From Lachnospiraceae bacterium AB2028 (GTDB lineage Bacteria; Bacillota; Clostridia; Lachnospirales; Lachnospiraceae): a stretch of DNA of 64,000 nucleotides. Made by a program: the position numbers and the translations under genes. The stretch is taken from positions 62,001-126,000 of the forward strand of contig KK211275.1 of the NCBI GenBank assembly GCA_000621425.1, written 5' to 3'. Position 1 is the first letter of the stretch; the number at the start of each line of letters is the position of its first letter. This document shows, piece by piece, positions 26,000-35,289 of this stretch. The notes beneath the pieces were generated by a model. The model saw only the letters and a list, made by a program, of their open reading frames with translations, was not told the origin of the DNA and ran no database searches.

Positions 26000-26028
26000 T
26001 TGACGATATGAACAGAATCTGATATAGT
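26000..26028 (+). promoter_or_regulatory. Predicted strong sigmaA promoter of the amino-acid ABC transporter
   Basis: TTGACG (26000-26005) and TATAGT (26023-26028) have the ideal 17-bp spacing. Transcription would start near 26035 and give a leader of about 80 nt that contains the two inverted repeats listed next. Confidence 0.8.
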
Positions 26029-26044
26029 TGCAATTGTTTTTGCG

Positions 26045-26079
26045 AGGGAGCAGACGGTATGTTTGGCTCCCTTATTTTT
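26045..26079 (+). terminator. Leader hairpin with T-rich tail, possible attenuator
   Basis: AGGGAGC (26045-26051) pairs with GCTCCCT (26066-26072), and TATTTTT follows. It lies inside the 5' leader, between the promoter and the start codon. That position suggests conditional termination rather than the end of a gene. Confidence 0.55.
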
Positions 26080-26085
26080 GGTTTT

Positions 26086-26102
26086 ATAGTTTGTCAAACT
26101 AT
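26086..26102 (+). promoter_or_regulatory. Perfect 17-nt palindrome touching the ribosome-binding site
   Basis: ATAGTTTG (26086-26093), one T, then CAAACTAT (26095-26102) is a perfect inverted repeat. It ends against the GGAGGAGG ribosome site (26103-26110). It could be a dimeric repressor operator. As RNA it would need a larger loop, and the repeat could then affect ribosome access. Confidence 0.55.
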
Positions 26103-26116
26103 GGAGGAGGAAAATT

Positions 26117-27037
26117 ATGAAAAAGAGATTTATGGCATTAATGTGCGCATCTATAGCAACACTTGGACTTGTTGCTTGCACATCAGAGACAGGTACAGGG
26201 AATGTTCCTGAGACAACAGAAATTGAGGCTACAGAGACAGACTCAACAGAAGTTACAGAAACAGAGGGTACAGAAACAGAAGAAACTGATACACAGGAAA
26301 CTCCTGCTTCAGCTATTGACCTTTCTGGTGTAACACTTATGAGTGACGGAGTGCTTTCCGTAGGCTGTGAAGTTGGATACCCACCCTTCGAGGATTTTGC
26401 AGATGACGGAACAACACCCATCGGATATGACATTGATATCATCACAGCAGTTGCTGACAAGCTTGGCCTTGAGGTCAACATCATCAATACAGCATGGGAT
26501 GGCATATTTGCAGGTATCGATGTTAACTATGATGTAGTATGCTCTGCTGTTACCATTACACCTGAGCGTCAGGAGACAATGCTTTTCTCCACACCTTATA
26601 TTAACAACTATCAGTCTGTAGTTCTTCTTGCAGGCGATGACAAGACAATCAGCTCTTTCAACGATCTCGACGGCATGACTGTTGCACTTCAGAAAGAGAC
26701 TACTTCAGACATACTTATGAGCGACTACAAGTCAACAGGAACTATCGACATTCAGATCGTTGCTAACGAGAAGGTTACAAGCTGTTTCACACAGCTCCAG
26801 AACGGTGAGGTTGACGCTGTAGTTGTTGACAGCACTGTTGCAGATGGATACATCAACAGCTCAGATGATTTCGTTATCGCATATAAGGATACAGCAGAGG
26901 CTGAGCAGTTCGGTATAGCAATGGGTAAAGAAAACGAGGCACTTCAGGCAGCAATCAACCAGGCACTTGCTGAGCTTGAGGAAGAGGGCTACATCCAGGA
27001 AACATATGATTACTGGTTCGGTGCTGCAGCAGAATAA
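26117..27037 (+). CDS. amino-acid ABC transporter substrate-binding lipoprotein
   Basis: This extracytoplasmic lipoprotein binds a polar amino acid or related solute for the ABC transporter encoded next. The signal peptide ends in LGLVAC with the lipid cysteine C21. A Thr/Glu-rich linker (about 22-60) precedes the SBP_bac_3 domain, which has VGCEVGYPPFEDF, GYDIDIITAVADKLG, GIFAGI, YDVVCSAVTITPER and a C-terminal GYIQETYDYWFG. The start is ATG 26117 behind GGAGGAGG. Codon choice here is noticeably more biased (repeated ACA, GAG, GCT) than in neighbouring genes, consistent with high expression. The precise ligand cannot be told. Confidence 0.93.
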   Translation: MKKRFMALMCASIATLGLVACTSETGTGNVPETTEIEATETDSTEVTETEGTETEETDTQETPASAIDLSGVTLMSDGVLSVGCEVGYPPFEDFADDGTTPIGYDIDIITAVADKLGLEVNIINTAWDGIFAGIDVNYDVVCSAVTITPERQETMLFSTPYINNYQSVVLLAGDDKTISSFNDLDGMTVALQKETTSDILMSDYKSTGTIDIQIVANEKVTSCFTQLQNGEVDAVVVDSTVADGYINSSDDFVIAYKDTAEAEQFGIAMGKENEALQAAINQALAELEEEGYIQETYDYWFGAAAE

Positions 27038-27070
27038 TATAAGCATTAATTTGGAGAAAGATCCTAAGCG

Positions 27071-28087
27071 ATGAAAACCGGGTTTTTAAAACAATATTCC
27101 AAGCAGCTGATCGCTGCGGCAGTTATACTGGTCATATGCATAGTGCTGGCAATACTTAAGCCTGCCAAGGATGAGCTTATGTCCCATACATCTCCTGAGA
27201 TGCAGAAGATGATAGAGGCAGACGAGTCCAGCAGCAGAAAGCGAGTTACTGTCACATACAATGACTTGTTCATCATCAATTATGCGTCGCTTTCTACATC
27301 CGGCGCAAATGTAATGAGCGAGAAATATGTGGGCTTTGTTGGCAAGGTATATCCTGCGGACGAGGGTGTGATGAAGGTCACCGGCCAGATGGTGAATTAT
27401 ACCTATCGTATGCTGGGCTGCGGCGAGAACCTAATGCATGGTGCAAAACTTACGATACTGCTTACGACACTTACCGTAATATTCGGTGTGGTCTTGGGTA
27501 CGATCCTTGCCCTTGCAAAGATAAGCAAGAAAAAATGGCTGTCGGGGTTGGCTAGCGCATATATCTTCTTTTTCAGGGGAACACCGCTGCTGATACAGCT
27601 CTTTGTGGTATATTTCACGGTTCCCGGAGTATGCGGTTTTGCATGGCGTGATATCTTCAGTGCCTCAGATGCAGAGGCTGTGTATAAAGGTGCTTTTACA
27701 GCCGCCTTAATAGCCTTCGGCCTGAATTCCGGCGCGTATTGTGCAGAGATAGTAAGAAGTGCCATCCAGTCAATAGACAAGGGGCAGTTTGAGGCTGCAA
27801 AGGCACTGGGAATGAATTATTTCCAGACCATGACCAGGATAATCATTCCCCAGTCCGTAAGGCGTATGATACCTAATGTTAGTAACGAGTTTATCATGGT
27901 CCTTAAGGATGCGTCGCTGGTATTTGCCATATCGCTGATGGATATCACCACGATATCGAAGAATATCATGACATCTGAAGGTTCATACCTGGTTTTCATT
28001 CCGGCACTTGTAATTTATCTTGTGATAACCGCATTTTTCGGATTTATCTTTGACAAGATCGAGAAGAAATTCTCGGTGTATGAGTAA
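27071..28087 (+). CDS. amino-acid ABC transporter permease with extended N-terminal domain
   Basis: This is the membrane subunit of the polar-amino-acid ABC transporter. The permease core (about 115-335) carries [67 protein letters not shown] (the EAA loop that contacts the ATPase) and [11 protein letters not shown]. Before it is an unusual extra helix (about 9-27) and some 85 residues likely to lie outside the membrane, absent from typical members of about 220 residues. The ribosome site is distant (GGAG at 27053), but no later ATG would retain the first helix. Its stop overlaps the region before the ATPase gene. Confidence 0.92.
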   Translation: MKTGFLKQYSKQLIAAAVILVICIVLAILKPAKDELMSHTSPEMQKMIEADESSSRKRVTVTYNDLFIINYASLSTSGANVMSEKYVGFVGKVYPADEGVMKVTGQMVNYTYRMLGCGENLMHGAKLTILLTTLTVIFGVVLGTILALAKISKKKWLSGLASAYIFFFRGTPLLIQLFVVYFTVPGVCGFAWRDIFSASDAEAVYKGAFTAALIAFGLNSGAYCAEIVRSAIQSIDKGQFEAAKALGMNYFQTMTRIIIPQSVRRMIPNVSNEFIMVLKDASLVFAISLMDITTISKNIMTSEGSYLVFIPALVIYLVITAFFGFIFDKIEKKFSVYE

Positions 28088-28100
28088 GGGGGCAGTTACC

Positions 28101-28880
28101 ATGAGTGACAATTACGAATACATACTTAAAACAGATCATGTAAGCAAAAGGTTCGGTACGCTTGAGGTTTTAAAGGACATAAATCTCCAGGTTAAGAAGG
28201 GCGAAGTTATATGCATAATCGGCCCCAGCGGAGCTGGTAAGTCTACTTTCCTTCGTTCCCTTAACCAGCTTGAAAAGATTACAAGCGGTAAGATCTTTAT
28301 AAAGGATGAGCTGTTTCTGCATAGGGAAAACGACCACACCGTGGATCGGCTTCCCCGTGAAAAGCAGCAGGAGCTCCTTCTGGAAATGGGAATGGTTTTC
28401 CAGAGATTCAATCTTTTCCCTCATAAGACGGTTCTGCAGAATGTCTGTGAGGCACCGGTCATCGTAAGAAAGGAAAAGAAGGATGAAGTGGAAAAAAGGG
28501 CCAGGGATCTTCTTGAAAAGGTTGGTCTTTCTGAGAAGGCTGACGAATATCCCAGCCGTCTGTCAGGCGGACAGCAGCAGAGAGTGGCCATAGCAAGGGC
28601 GCTTGCCATGAATCCGGAAATTATGCTTTTTGACGAGCCTACATCGGCGCTTGACCCGGAGCTGGTCGGTGATGTACTCCAGGTAATGAAGGAACTGGCT
28701 GAATCAGGAATGACCATGCTGTGTGTTACCCATGAGATGGGCTTTGCCAGGGAGGTTGCCGACAGGGTACTCTTTATGGCAGACGGAATAATTGCTGAAG
28801 AAGGTACTCCTGAAGAGATATTTACCAATCCGCAGGCAGAGAGGACCAAAAACTTCCTGAATGCGATACTCGAAGCGTAA
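28101..28880 (+). CDS. amino-acid ABC transporter ATP-binding protein
   Basis: This ATPase subunit powers uptake by the two preceding gene products. Walker A is G41-P-S-G-A-G-K-S48, the ABC signature starts at L154-S-G-G-Q, and Walker B has D178-E179 in [10 protein letters not shown]. The D-loop TSALDPE and switch histidine (VTHEMGFA) are the polar-amino-acid type. I chose ATG 28101 with AAGGGGG at 28086-28092. An ATG at 28080, overlapping the permease stop, would add seven residues. The length of 260 residues is close to the family norm. Confidence 0.95.
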   Translation: MSDNYEYILKTDHVSKRFGTLEVLKDINLQVKKGEVICIIGPSGAGKSTFLRSLNQLEKITSGKIFIKDELFLHRENDHTVDRLPREKQQELLLEMGMVFQRFNLFPHKTVLQNVCEAPVIVRKEKKDEVEKRARDLLEKVGLSEKADEYPSRLSGGQQQRVAIARALAMNPEIMLFDEPTSALDPELVGDVLQVMKELAESGMTMLCVTHEMGFAREVADRVLFMADGIIAEEGTPEEIFTNPQAERTKNFLNAILEA

Positions 28881-28894
28881 GGACTAAAAAAATT

Positions 28895-29821
28895 ATGACA
28901 AAGAACCTTAAATATTCCCTCATGTTGCTGCTGACCGCAGCAATATGGGGTTTTGCTTTTGTAGCACAGACTACCGGCGGTGATGCTGTCGGGCCTTTTA
29001 GTTTTAATGCTATCCGCAACATTATAGGCGCTGCAGTACTGGTACCGGTGATAGCATTTCTTGACCGGCTGGGCTATGGTAAGAAACCGGAAAGCAAAGA
29101 AGAAAAAAAGAAACTTATCATTTCAGGCAGCCTTATAGGAATAGTTCTTTTCCTTGCAACGAATCTACAGCAATTAGGTATCACATACGGAAGGAGTGCA
29201 GGTAAGGCCGGTTTTCTTACAGCTTGCTATCTTATACTTGTTCCTGTCATAGGTTTATTCCTTGGGAAAAAGTGTGGGGCCCATATCTGGGCGGCTGTAG
29301 CAATGACCATGGGCGGCATATATCTGCTAAGCGTGACGGATGTGTCGGGGATTTCCTGGCAGGATATACTCTTGCTGCTCAGTGCACTTTCCTTTGCAAT
29401 ACAGATAATACTTATTGACAGGTTTGTGGCAGATGTTGACGGGGTAAGGATGGCGGCCATACAGTTTCTTGTGTGCGGGCTCCTCACCGCCATTCCTATG
29501 GCGATATTTGAGTGCGGTAAGGGATGGACAGAGTCATTTAGGGGATTTGATGCATGGGGATCCATACTTTACGCAGGACTTTTTTCTTGCGGTATTGCAT
29601 ATACTCTTCAGATTGTGGGACAGAAGAATGTGCATCCAACACTTGCATCGCTTTTAATGAGCTTTGAGTCGGTTTTCTGTGTGCTTGGCGGCTGGCTTTT
29701 GTTGGGGGAGAAAATGTCAGGGCGTCAGATTGCCGGCTGTGTGATTGTTTTTGCGGCTATACTGCTGGCACAGTTCGGGGAGATTTTTTTTGCCGGACGC
29801 ATTAAGTTGAAAAAAAAGTGA
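28895..29821 (+). CDS. EamA/DMT-superfamily transporter
   Basis: This is a ten-helix inner-membrane permease of the drug/metabolite transporter superfamily, 308 residues, made of two EamA repeats. Typical features are the N-terminal LLLTAAIWGFAFVAQ, the first-repeat end QQLGITYGRSAGKAGFLTACY, and the second-repeat end ASLLMSFESVFCVLGGWLLLGE. Substrates of such proteins vary and cannot be read here. It starts 14 bases after the ABC ATPase gene, so it may share that transcript. The promoter of the next operon overlaps its last codons. Confidence 0.9.
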   Translation: MTKNLKYSLMLLLTAAIWGFAFVAQTTGGDAVGPFSFNAIRNIIGAAVLVPVIAFLDRLGYGKKPESKEEKKKLIISGSLIGIVLFLATNLQQLGITYGRSAGKAGFLTACYLILVPVIGLFLGKKCGAHIWAAVAMTMGGIYLLSVTDVSGISWQDILLLLSALSFAIQIILIDRFVADVDGVRMAAIQFLVCGLLTAIPMAIFECGKGWTESFRGFDAWGSILYAGLFSCGIAYTLQIVGQKNVHPTLASLLMSFESVFCVLGGWLLLGEKMSGRQIAGCVIVFAAILLAQFGEIFFAGRIKLKKK

Positions 29822-29835
29822 TTATTTGGTATAAT
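29807..29835 (+). promoter_or_regulatory. Near-consensus sigmaA promoter of the asp23-recN operon
   Basis: TTGAAA (29807-29812) and TATAAT (29830-29835) are 17 bp apart. The -35 box lies within the last codons of the EamA gene. Transcription would start near 29842, about 40 bases before asp23, and could run through nusB, xseA, xseB, ispA, dxs and tlyA. Confidence 0.85.
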
Positions 29836-29883
29836 CCGTAAATGTTTGGTATAGGATTCTGTTAAGGCATCAGGGAGGTTTTT

Positions 29884-30300
29884 ATGGATGCAAATAACAT
29901 AAAACTGGGCGTGGATACAAAGTGTTCCGGCACTGTGGCAGTTGCCAATGATGTCGTTGCGATCATTGCGTCATTAGCAGCAGCAGAGGTTGAGGGTGTT
30001 TCCTCAATGTTCGGAAATATAACGAATGAACTCATGAGCATGGTGGGAATGAAGAATCTTACCAAGGGCGTGAGAGTCAGCGTGCTTAATCATACAGTTA
30101 CTGTGGATCTTTACATTGTTCTGGATTACGGCTATCCGATTCCGGATACCTGCAGGAAGGTTCAGGAGAAGGTTAAGAGTGCCATTGAGACAATGACGGG
30201 GCTTGATGTGGCTGATGTTAATATCAGGATAGCATCTGTTGAATTTCCCCAGTCTTCACAGTCTACAAATACAGCAAAGAGAAGAAAAAGAAAGAAATGA
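29884..30300 (+). CDS. Asp23/Gls24 family envelope-stress protein
   Basis: Asp23/Gls24 (DUF322) proteins are small and often sit at the cytoplasmic membrane face; deletion affects the cell-wall stress response in several Firmicutes. The 138-residue product has the conserved core VANDVVAIIASLAAAEVEGVSSM, then VDLYIVLDYGYPIPDTCRKVQEKVKSAIETMTGLDVADVNIRI. It ends in a very basic tail (AKRRKRKK). GGGAGG at 29873-29878 is its ribosome site. The stop overlaps the nusB start (ATGA), a common arrangement in Clostridia. Confidence 0.94.
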   Translation: MDANNIKLGVDTKCSGTVAVANDVVAIIASLAAAEVEGVSSMFGNITNELMSMVGMKNLTKGVRVSVLNHTVTVDLYIVLDYGYPIPDTCRKVQEKVKSAIETMTGLDVADVNIRIASVEFPQSSQSTNTAKRRKRKK

Positions 30301-30755
30301 GCAGACACGCCATAAGGAAGCGGCTCTTTATGCTGCTTTTCCGTTCGGAATTTCATAATGCTGAAGATATGCCGGAGCAGGAAGATCTTTTTTTCCAGCA
30401 GGAGGATATTGAGGACAAGGATATTGCACCGGATCTCTGGGATGAGGAGCCGGCTGAAGAGACTTCCGATCTTCTGAGTGAGGAAGACAGAAAAGAGGTA
30501 TCCGAAAAGTTCCATTCCATTATGGAACTTGTGCCGGAGCTGGACAGGCAGCTCAATGAGAAGATGACTGGTTGGAATACAGAGCGTATAGGCAAGGTTG
30601 AGCTTACGATACTTAGGTTAGCTTTATACGAGATAAAGGAAGATGATAACATATCCAGTGCTATTGCCATAAACGAAGCGGTGGAGCTTGCCAAGAGATA
30701 TGGACAGGAGAAATCACCAGAATTCATTAACGGCGTGCTGGCGAAGTTTGCATAA
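30297..30755 (+). CDS. nusB: transcription antitermination factor NusB
   Basis: NusB binds boxA RNA with NusE (S10) and supports rRNA antitermination. The 152-residue helical protein starts SRHAIRKRLFMLLFRSEF and ends with the strongly conserved INEAVELAKRYGQEKSPEFINGVLAKFA. An acidic insertion (about 25-65, many Glu/Asp) makes it slightly longer than usual. The start codon overlaps the asp23 stop. Confidence 0.95.
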   Translation: MSRHAIRKRLFMLLFRSEFHNAEDMPEQEDLFFQQEDIEDKDIAPDLWDEEPAEETSDLLSEEDRKEVSEKFHSIMELVPELDRQLNEKMTGWNTERIGKVELTILRLALYEIKEDDNISSAIAINEAVELAKRYGQEKSPEFINGVLAKFA

Positions 30756-30812
30756 CCTGCCCCGGTGCTGTGTTTTCCATAGGTGCAGGACAGTAAAGTG
30801 AGGCAGACAGGT

Positions 30813-32222
30813 ATGCCTGTTAATAAGTATACAGTTACCCAGGTAACAAATTATATCTTAAAGATGTTCAGAAGTGATCCGTTTCTCGGATCAGTGGCGG
30901 TGAGCGGTGAGGTCAGCAATCTCACTTATCACAGGTCAGGCCATATTTATTTCAGTCTCAAAGATGAGAATTCCATCATAGCGGCCGCAATGTTTAAGAA
31001 TAAGACTTCAGGCCTTAAATTCCGGCTGGAAGAAGGCATGAAGGTGGTGGCATACGGCAAGATAGATGTTTATGCTCCTTCCGGCAGGTACCAGCTTATT
31101 GCGGAAAAAATAGAGAATGCCGGAGCCGGTGACCTTGCAGAACAGTTTGAAAAGCTTAAGAAAGAACTTGCGGAACGTGGCTTATTTGCACCGGAATACA
31201 AGCAGCCTATCCCTAAGTATGTTAAGACTCTCGGAGTCGTGACTGCGCCCACAGGAGCTGCAGTAAGGGACATAATAAATGTTTCAAAAAGGCGATATCC
31301 GGGAATACAGATAGTCCTTTATCCTGCCCTTGTTCAGGGGGAGCAGGCCGCGGACAGCATTGTAAAGGGCATAAAGGCCCTTGAAAGACATGGCGTGGAC
31401 CTGATGATAGTAGGCAGGGGCGGCGGCTCCATAGAGGATCTCTGGGCTTTCAACGAGGAAAAGGTGGCACAGGCCATATTTGACTGTTCCATACCAATCA
31501 TATCAGCGGTAGGACATGAGACTGACACTACTATAGCGGACTATGTGGCAGACCTAAGGGCTCCGACTCCATCAGCGGCGGCAGAGATTGCAGTATTTGA
31601 CTATCATGCCCTTGTCCGTCAGTGGAGGGATATGCAGGGCAGGCTGGACTCGCAGATGGACATGCGCATAAAGGCCGAAAAAAGGAATTCAGAGCATTTG
31701 GAGGCAAGGCTCATACAGCAGATGTTTGCAGTGCTTAGGGACAAAAAGCACAAGTATGAAGAATTGTCTATCAAGAATGACAGCCAGTCTCCTGAAAACA
31801 TGCTGAAGAGTTTTAAAGAAAAGTCTGAAAGATACAGAAAAGAGCTGGACCGCAATATGGATGCTGTTCTGGCTGAAAAGAAACTACGGCACAGCGAAAT
31901 GCGGGATGATGTGGATTCTCTTATGGAAGAGCATCTTAAGGCAAGCCGTTTGAGATATGAGAGATATCCGGATAAGGTCGATACATTGATCATGAAACAG
32001 TTGCAGAATTCCAGGCACAGGTTTGATGTCACAAAGGAAAGACTAAAGGCAGTTTCACCCTTGGAGAAAATAAGCAGGGGTTATGGATATCTTACCAACG
32101 GAGAGAATAAGCCGGTGAAGAGCATAGAAGATACCGGCGCAGGGAAGAACCTGATAATAAGGGTCAGTGACGGTGAGATAAGTACGGAAGTTAAATCGAC
32201 AAAGAAAGTGCAGTTAGCATAA
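30813..32222 (+). CDS. xseA: exodeoxyribonuclease VII large subunit
   Basis: XseA is the catalytic subunit of exonuclease VII, which degrades single-stranded DNA from both ends. The protein has the N-terminal OB-fold (VAVSGEVSNLTYHRSGHIYFSLKDE), the catalytic region with TAPTGAAVRDIINV and GRGGGSIEDLWAFNEE, and a long coiled-coil C-terminus. I place the start at ATG 30813, giving 469 residues (MPVNKYTVTQVTNYI), with GTGAGG at 30798-30803. A GTG at 30783 would add ten non-conserved residues. It is paired with xseB. Confidence 0.95.
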   Translation: MPVNKYTVTQVTNYILKMFRSDPFLGSVAVSGEVSNLTYHRSGHIYFSLKDENSIIAAAMFKNKTSGLKFRLEEGMKVVAYGKIDVYAPSGRYQLIAEKIENAGAGDLAEQFEKLKKELAERGLFAPEYKQPIPKYVKTLGVVTAPTGAAVRDIINVSKRRYPGIQIVLYPALVQGEQAADSIVKGIKALERHGVDLMIVGRGGGSIEDLWAFNEEKVAQAIFDCSIPIISAVGHETDTTIADYVADLRAPTPSAAAEIAVFDYHALVRQWRDMQGRLDSQMDMRIKAEKRNSEHLEARLIQQMFAVLRDKKHKYEELSIKNDSQSPENMLKSFKEKSERYRKELDRNMDAVLAEKKLRHSEMRDDVDSLMEEHLKASRLRYERYPDKVDTLIMKQLQNSRHRFDVTKERLKAVSPLEKISRGYGYLTNGENKPVKSIEDTGAGKNLIIRVSDGEISTEVKSTKKVQLA

Positions 32223-32241
32223 TTTCTCGGAGGGAAAGACA

Positions 32242-32454
32242 ATGGCAGAGAAAAAGATCACATTAGAAGAGAATTTTGCAGCAGTTGAGGAAAGCCTGAA
32301 AAAGATGGAACAGACGGATCTTCCATTAGAAGAGGCGTTCAAGTTGTATGAGGACAGTGTGAAACGGTTGAAAGCCTGCGCCGATGAAATCGACGATGTG
32401 GAAAAGAAGGTAAAGGCACTTATGTCTGATGGCAGTACTGCTGATTTTGAATAA
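32242..32454 (+). CDS. xseB: exodeoxyribonuclease VII small subunit
   Basis: XseB is the small helical subunit of exonuclease VII. The 70-residue protein contains the family core FAAVEESLKKMEQTDLPLEE followed by LYEDSVKRLKACADEID, two helices that pack on the XseA coiled coil. GGAGGG at 32229-32234 is a strong ribosome site. It lies 19 bases after xseA and 17 before ispA. Confidence 0.95.
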   Translation: MAEKKITLEENFAAVEESLKKMEQTDLPLEEAFKLYEDSVKRLKACADEIDDVEKKVKALMSDGSTADFE

Positions 32455-32471
32455 ATAGGGTTGGAGTTTGT

Positions 32472-33398
32472 ATGGATTTTGAGGCTGAACTTAAAAAAAG
32501 AACAGAGCGGGCAGAAAATATCATAAGGAATTACCTGCCGGAAATTGCCGGTCCCCAGTCTACGGTAATAGAGGCTATGGACTATAGCGTGGGTGCCGGC
32601 GGAAAGAGGCTGCGTCCCGTAATCATGATGGCGGCATATGAGATGTGCGGCGGAGATGGCGAACTGGTTGAACCTTTCTGCGCGGCAATTGAAATGATAC
32701 ATAATTATTCCCTTGTACATGATGACCTGCCGGAAATGGATAACGACCTGATACGTCGGGGGATTGCGTCAACCCATGCTAAATACGGTGCGGGAATGGC
32801 GGTGCTTGCAGGGGATGGACTTTTAAACTATGCATTTGAAACAGCACTAAAGAGTACAGCTTTTGCCGGCTCAACTAATGATAATGCAAATATCCTTAAA
32901 GCACTTACAGTACTTGCTGCCAAGGCAGGAATCTATGGTATGATAGGCGGCCAGGCGGTTGATGTGGAGGCTGAGGAAAAGAATCTGGAACTGTCAGAAG
33001 AAGATATTCTGTTTGTCTATGAAAATAAGACATCTGCTTTGTTACAGGCATCTATGGTATGCGGTGCTGTATTGGCAGGCGCAGATGGACAGACTGCGGA
33101 TATTTTCGCCGAGGCAGCAAGGTGCCTTGGGGTTGCCTTTCAGATACAGGATGACATACTGGATGTCACCGGTACAACTGAAGAAATAGGCAAGCCTGCC
33201 GGAAGTGATGAGCGGAATGGCAAGAAAACCTATCTGGCGTACCTGGGAATGGAAGGTGCAGAAAATGAACAGAGACGGCTTTCTGCACAGGCACATAATC
33301 TGGTGGCCGGAATTGATTCTGCAGACAATGATGCGGCTGCATTAGCCAAGGAGTTTCTGACAGAGCTTATCGATGCGCTTGTGGACAGAAGAAAATAA
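32472..33398 (+). CDS. ispA: polyprenyl (farnesyl/geranyl) diphosphate synthase
   Basis: This trans-isoprenyl diphosphate synthase condenses isopentenyl diphosphate with allylic diphosphates, probably making farnesyl diphosphate for undecaprenyl phosphate and quinones. The first Asp-rich motif is D84-D85-L-P-E-M-D90, and the second is D227-D228-I-L-D. GKRLRP (near residue 43) and the glycine-rich GGQAVDVEAE segment match the short-chain IspA type. Length 308. It precedes dxs, giving two isoprenoid genes in a row. Confidence 0.94.
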   Translation: MDFEAELKKRTERAENIIRNYLPEIAGPQSTVIEAMDYSVGAGGKRLRPVIMMAAYEMCGGDGELVEPFCAAIEMIHNYSLVHDDLPEMDNDLIRRGIASTHAKYGAGMAVLAGDGLLNYAFETALKSTAFAGSTNDNANILKALTVLAAKAGIYGMIGGQAVDVEAEEKNLELSEEDILFVYENKTSALLQASMVCGAVLAGADGQTADIFAEAARCLGVAFQIQDDILDVTGTTEEIGKPAGSDERNGKKTYLAYLGMEGAENEQRRLSAQAHNLVAGIDSADNDAAALAKEFLTELIDALVDRRK

Positions 33399-33420
33399 TT
33401 GATCAAAGCAGGAATGTGTA

Positions 33421-35289
33421 ATGCCGATTTTAGATAAGATAAAAAAAGAAAATGATATAAAGAAGATCTCACCGGAGGACTATGAAAAGCTTGCGGCAGA
33501 GATAAGGTCATTTCTTATTGAACATATCAGTAATACAGGAGGTCATCTTGCATCCAACCTGGGGGCAGTGGAGCTTACCATGGCACTGCACCTGTCTGTT
33601 GACTTGCCGAAGGATAAGATAGTGTGGGATGTGGGACACCAGTCATATACCCATAAGCTCCTTACAGGCAGACGCGAAGGCTTTGATAACCTAAGGAAGT
33701 ATGGCGGAATGAGCGGATTCCCGAAGCGGAAGGAAAGCGACTGCGATGCTTTTAATACGGGACACTCATCTACCTCTATTTCTGCGGGATTGGGATTAGT
33801 GGCAGCTCGTGAACTGAATGGTGACGATTATACGGTTATATCTGTAATCGGTGATGGCTCCATGACGGGTGGAATGGCTTATGAAGGCCTTAACAATGCT
33901 TCAAACGAGCGCCTTAAGAAGAATTTTATTATCATTCTGAATGATAACAATATGTCTATAGCTGAGAACGTCGGTGGCATGTCCAACTATCTGACAAAGG
34001 TAAGGACCAGCTCCAATTACCTTGATCTGAAGGATAATGTGTACTACAAGCTTATGGATGCGAAAAGGTATGGCGCCGTAAGGTCTATCCGTACAGCAAA
34101 AAGCACCCTGAAGAACCTATTTGTGAAGAACATGCTTTTTGAGGATATGGGCATCACGTATCTGGGACCGGTGGACGGCCATGATGTGGACGCAATGGTC
34201 CGTCTGATAGAAGTAGCCAAGAAAGTCAGGGGAGCTGTAATTGTCCATGTAATCACTGAGAAGGGCAAGGGCTACCAGCCGGCTGAAAAGCATCCGTCAA
34301 GATTTCATGGTGCTGAACCTTTTGACATCGAGACCGGAATCCCTAAAAAGGTAAAGGAAAAGCCCGGTTATACTGATGTATTTTCTACGGTGATGTGCAA
34401 GATGGGACAGAAACGGGACGACGTGGTAGCCATCACTGCGGCCATGCCGGACGGCACGGGGCTTAAGCGTTTTCATAATATGTACCCTAACAGGTTCTTT
34501 GATGTGGGCATAGCGGAGGAGCATGCTGTGACATTTGCAGCTGCGCTTTCAACTGGAGGAAAAAAGCCTGTAGTTGCGATATACTCATCCTTCCTGCAGA
34601 GGGCATATGACCAGATACTGCATGATGTCTGTATACAGGATCTGCCTGTTACCTTTGCGGTAGACAGGGCAGGACTGGTAGGAAGCGATGGTGAGACCCA
34701 TCATGGGGCATTTGACCTGGCGTACCTTTCTACCGTTCCGAATATGACAGTCATGGCGCCCAAGAATAAATGGGAGCTTTCAGATATGCTTTATTTCTCG
34801 GTGGATTTCGGGCATCCCATAGCTTTTCGTTATCCAAGGGGAGAGGCCTATGATGGGCTTAGGGAATTCAGGGCCCCCATAGAGCTTGGCAAATGTGAAG
34901 TCATCTATGAAGAAGAGGAAATATGCCTTTTAGCAGTAGGCTCAATGGTTAAGACTGCTGTAGAGGTCAGGAATAAACTTTTAGAGAGCGGGCATAAGGC
35001 AAGCCTTGTCAATGTGAGGTTTGTAAAGCCCATAGATCCGGAGCTTGTGAATATAGCAAATAAAGGGCATAAGCTTATTGTCACGCTTGAAGAGAACGCG
35101 CTTTGCGGAGGCTTCGGTGAAAGGTTCGGATATCTGTATGACAGCAAAACGGATATTGGGGACAGAAAGCCGGTTATCAATATTGCCCTTCCTGATGCGT
35201 ATGTTTCCCATGGCGATGTGCCTTCACTGCAGAAGGAATGCGGGATAGATGCGGACTCTGTTTATGAGAAAATAGTGGAGGCCCTATGA
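33421..35289 (+). CDS. dxs: 1-deoxy-D-xylulose-5-phosphate synthase
   Basis: Dxs is the thiamine-diphosphate enzyme that joins pyruvate and glyceraldehyde 3-phosphate in the first step of the MEP isoprenoid pathway. The 622-residue protein shows HPSRFHG, the thiamine-diphosphate motif GDGSMTGGMAYEGLNN, DVGHQSYTHKLLTGR, GIAEEHAVTFAA and VDRAGLVGSDGETHHG. The start is ATG 33421 after AGGAA. The last bases overlap the start of tlyA (ATGA), so the two are translationally coupled. Confidence 0.97.
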   Translation: MPILDKIKKENDIKKISPEDYEKLAAEIRSFLIEHISNTGGHLASNLGAVELTMALHLSVDLPKDKIVWDVGHQSYTHKLLTGRREGFDNLRKYGGMSGFPKRKESDCDAFNTGHSSTSISAGLGLVAARELNGDDYTVISVIGDGSMTGGMAYEGLNNASNERLKKNFIIILNDNNMSIAENVGGMSNYLTKVRTSSNYLDLKDNVYYKLMDAKRYGAVRSIRTAKSTLKNLFVKNMLFEDMGITYLGPVDGHDVDAMVRLIEVAKKVRGAVIVHVITEKGKGYQPAEKHPSRFHGAEPFDIETGIPKKVKEKPGYTDVFSTVMCKMGQKRDDVVAITAAMPDGTGLKRFHNMYPNRFFDVGIAEEHAVTFAAALSTGGKKPVVAIYSSFLQRAYDQILHDVCIQDLPVTFAVDRAGLVGSDGETHHGAFDLAYLSTVPNMTVMAPKNKWELSDMLYFSVDFGHPIAFRYPRGEAYDGLREFRAPIELGKCEVIYEEEEICLLAVGSMVKTAVEVRNKLLESGHKASLVNVRFVKPIDPELVNIANKGHKLIVTLEENALCGGFGERFGYLYDSKTDIGDRKPVINIALPDAYVSHGDVPSLQKECGIDADSVYEKIVEAL

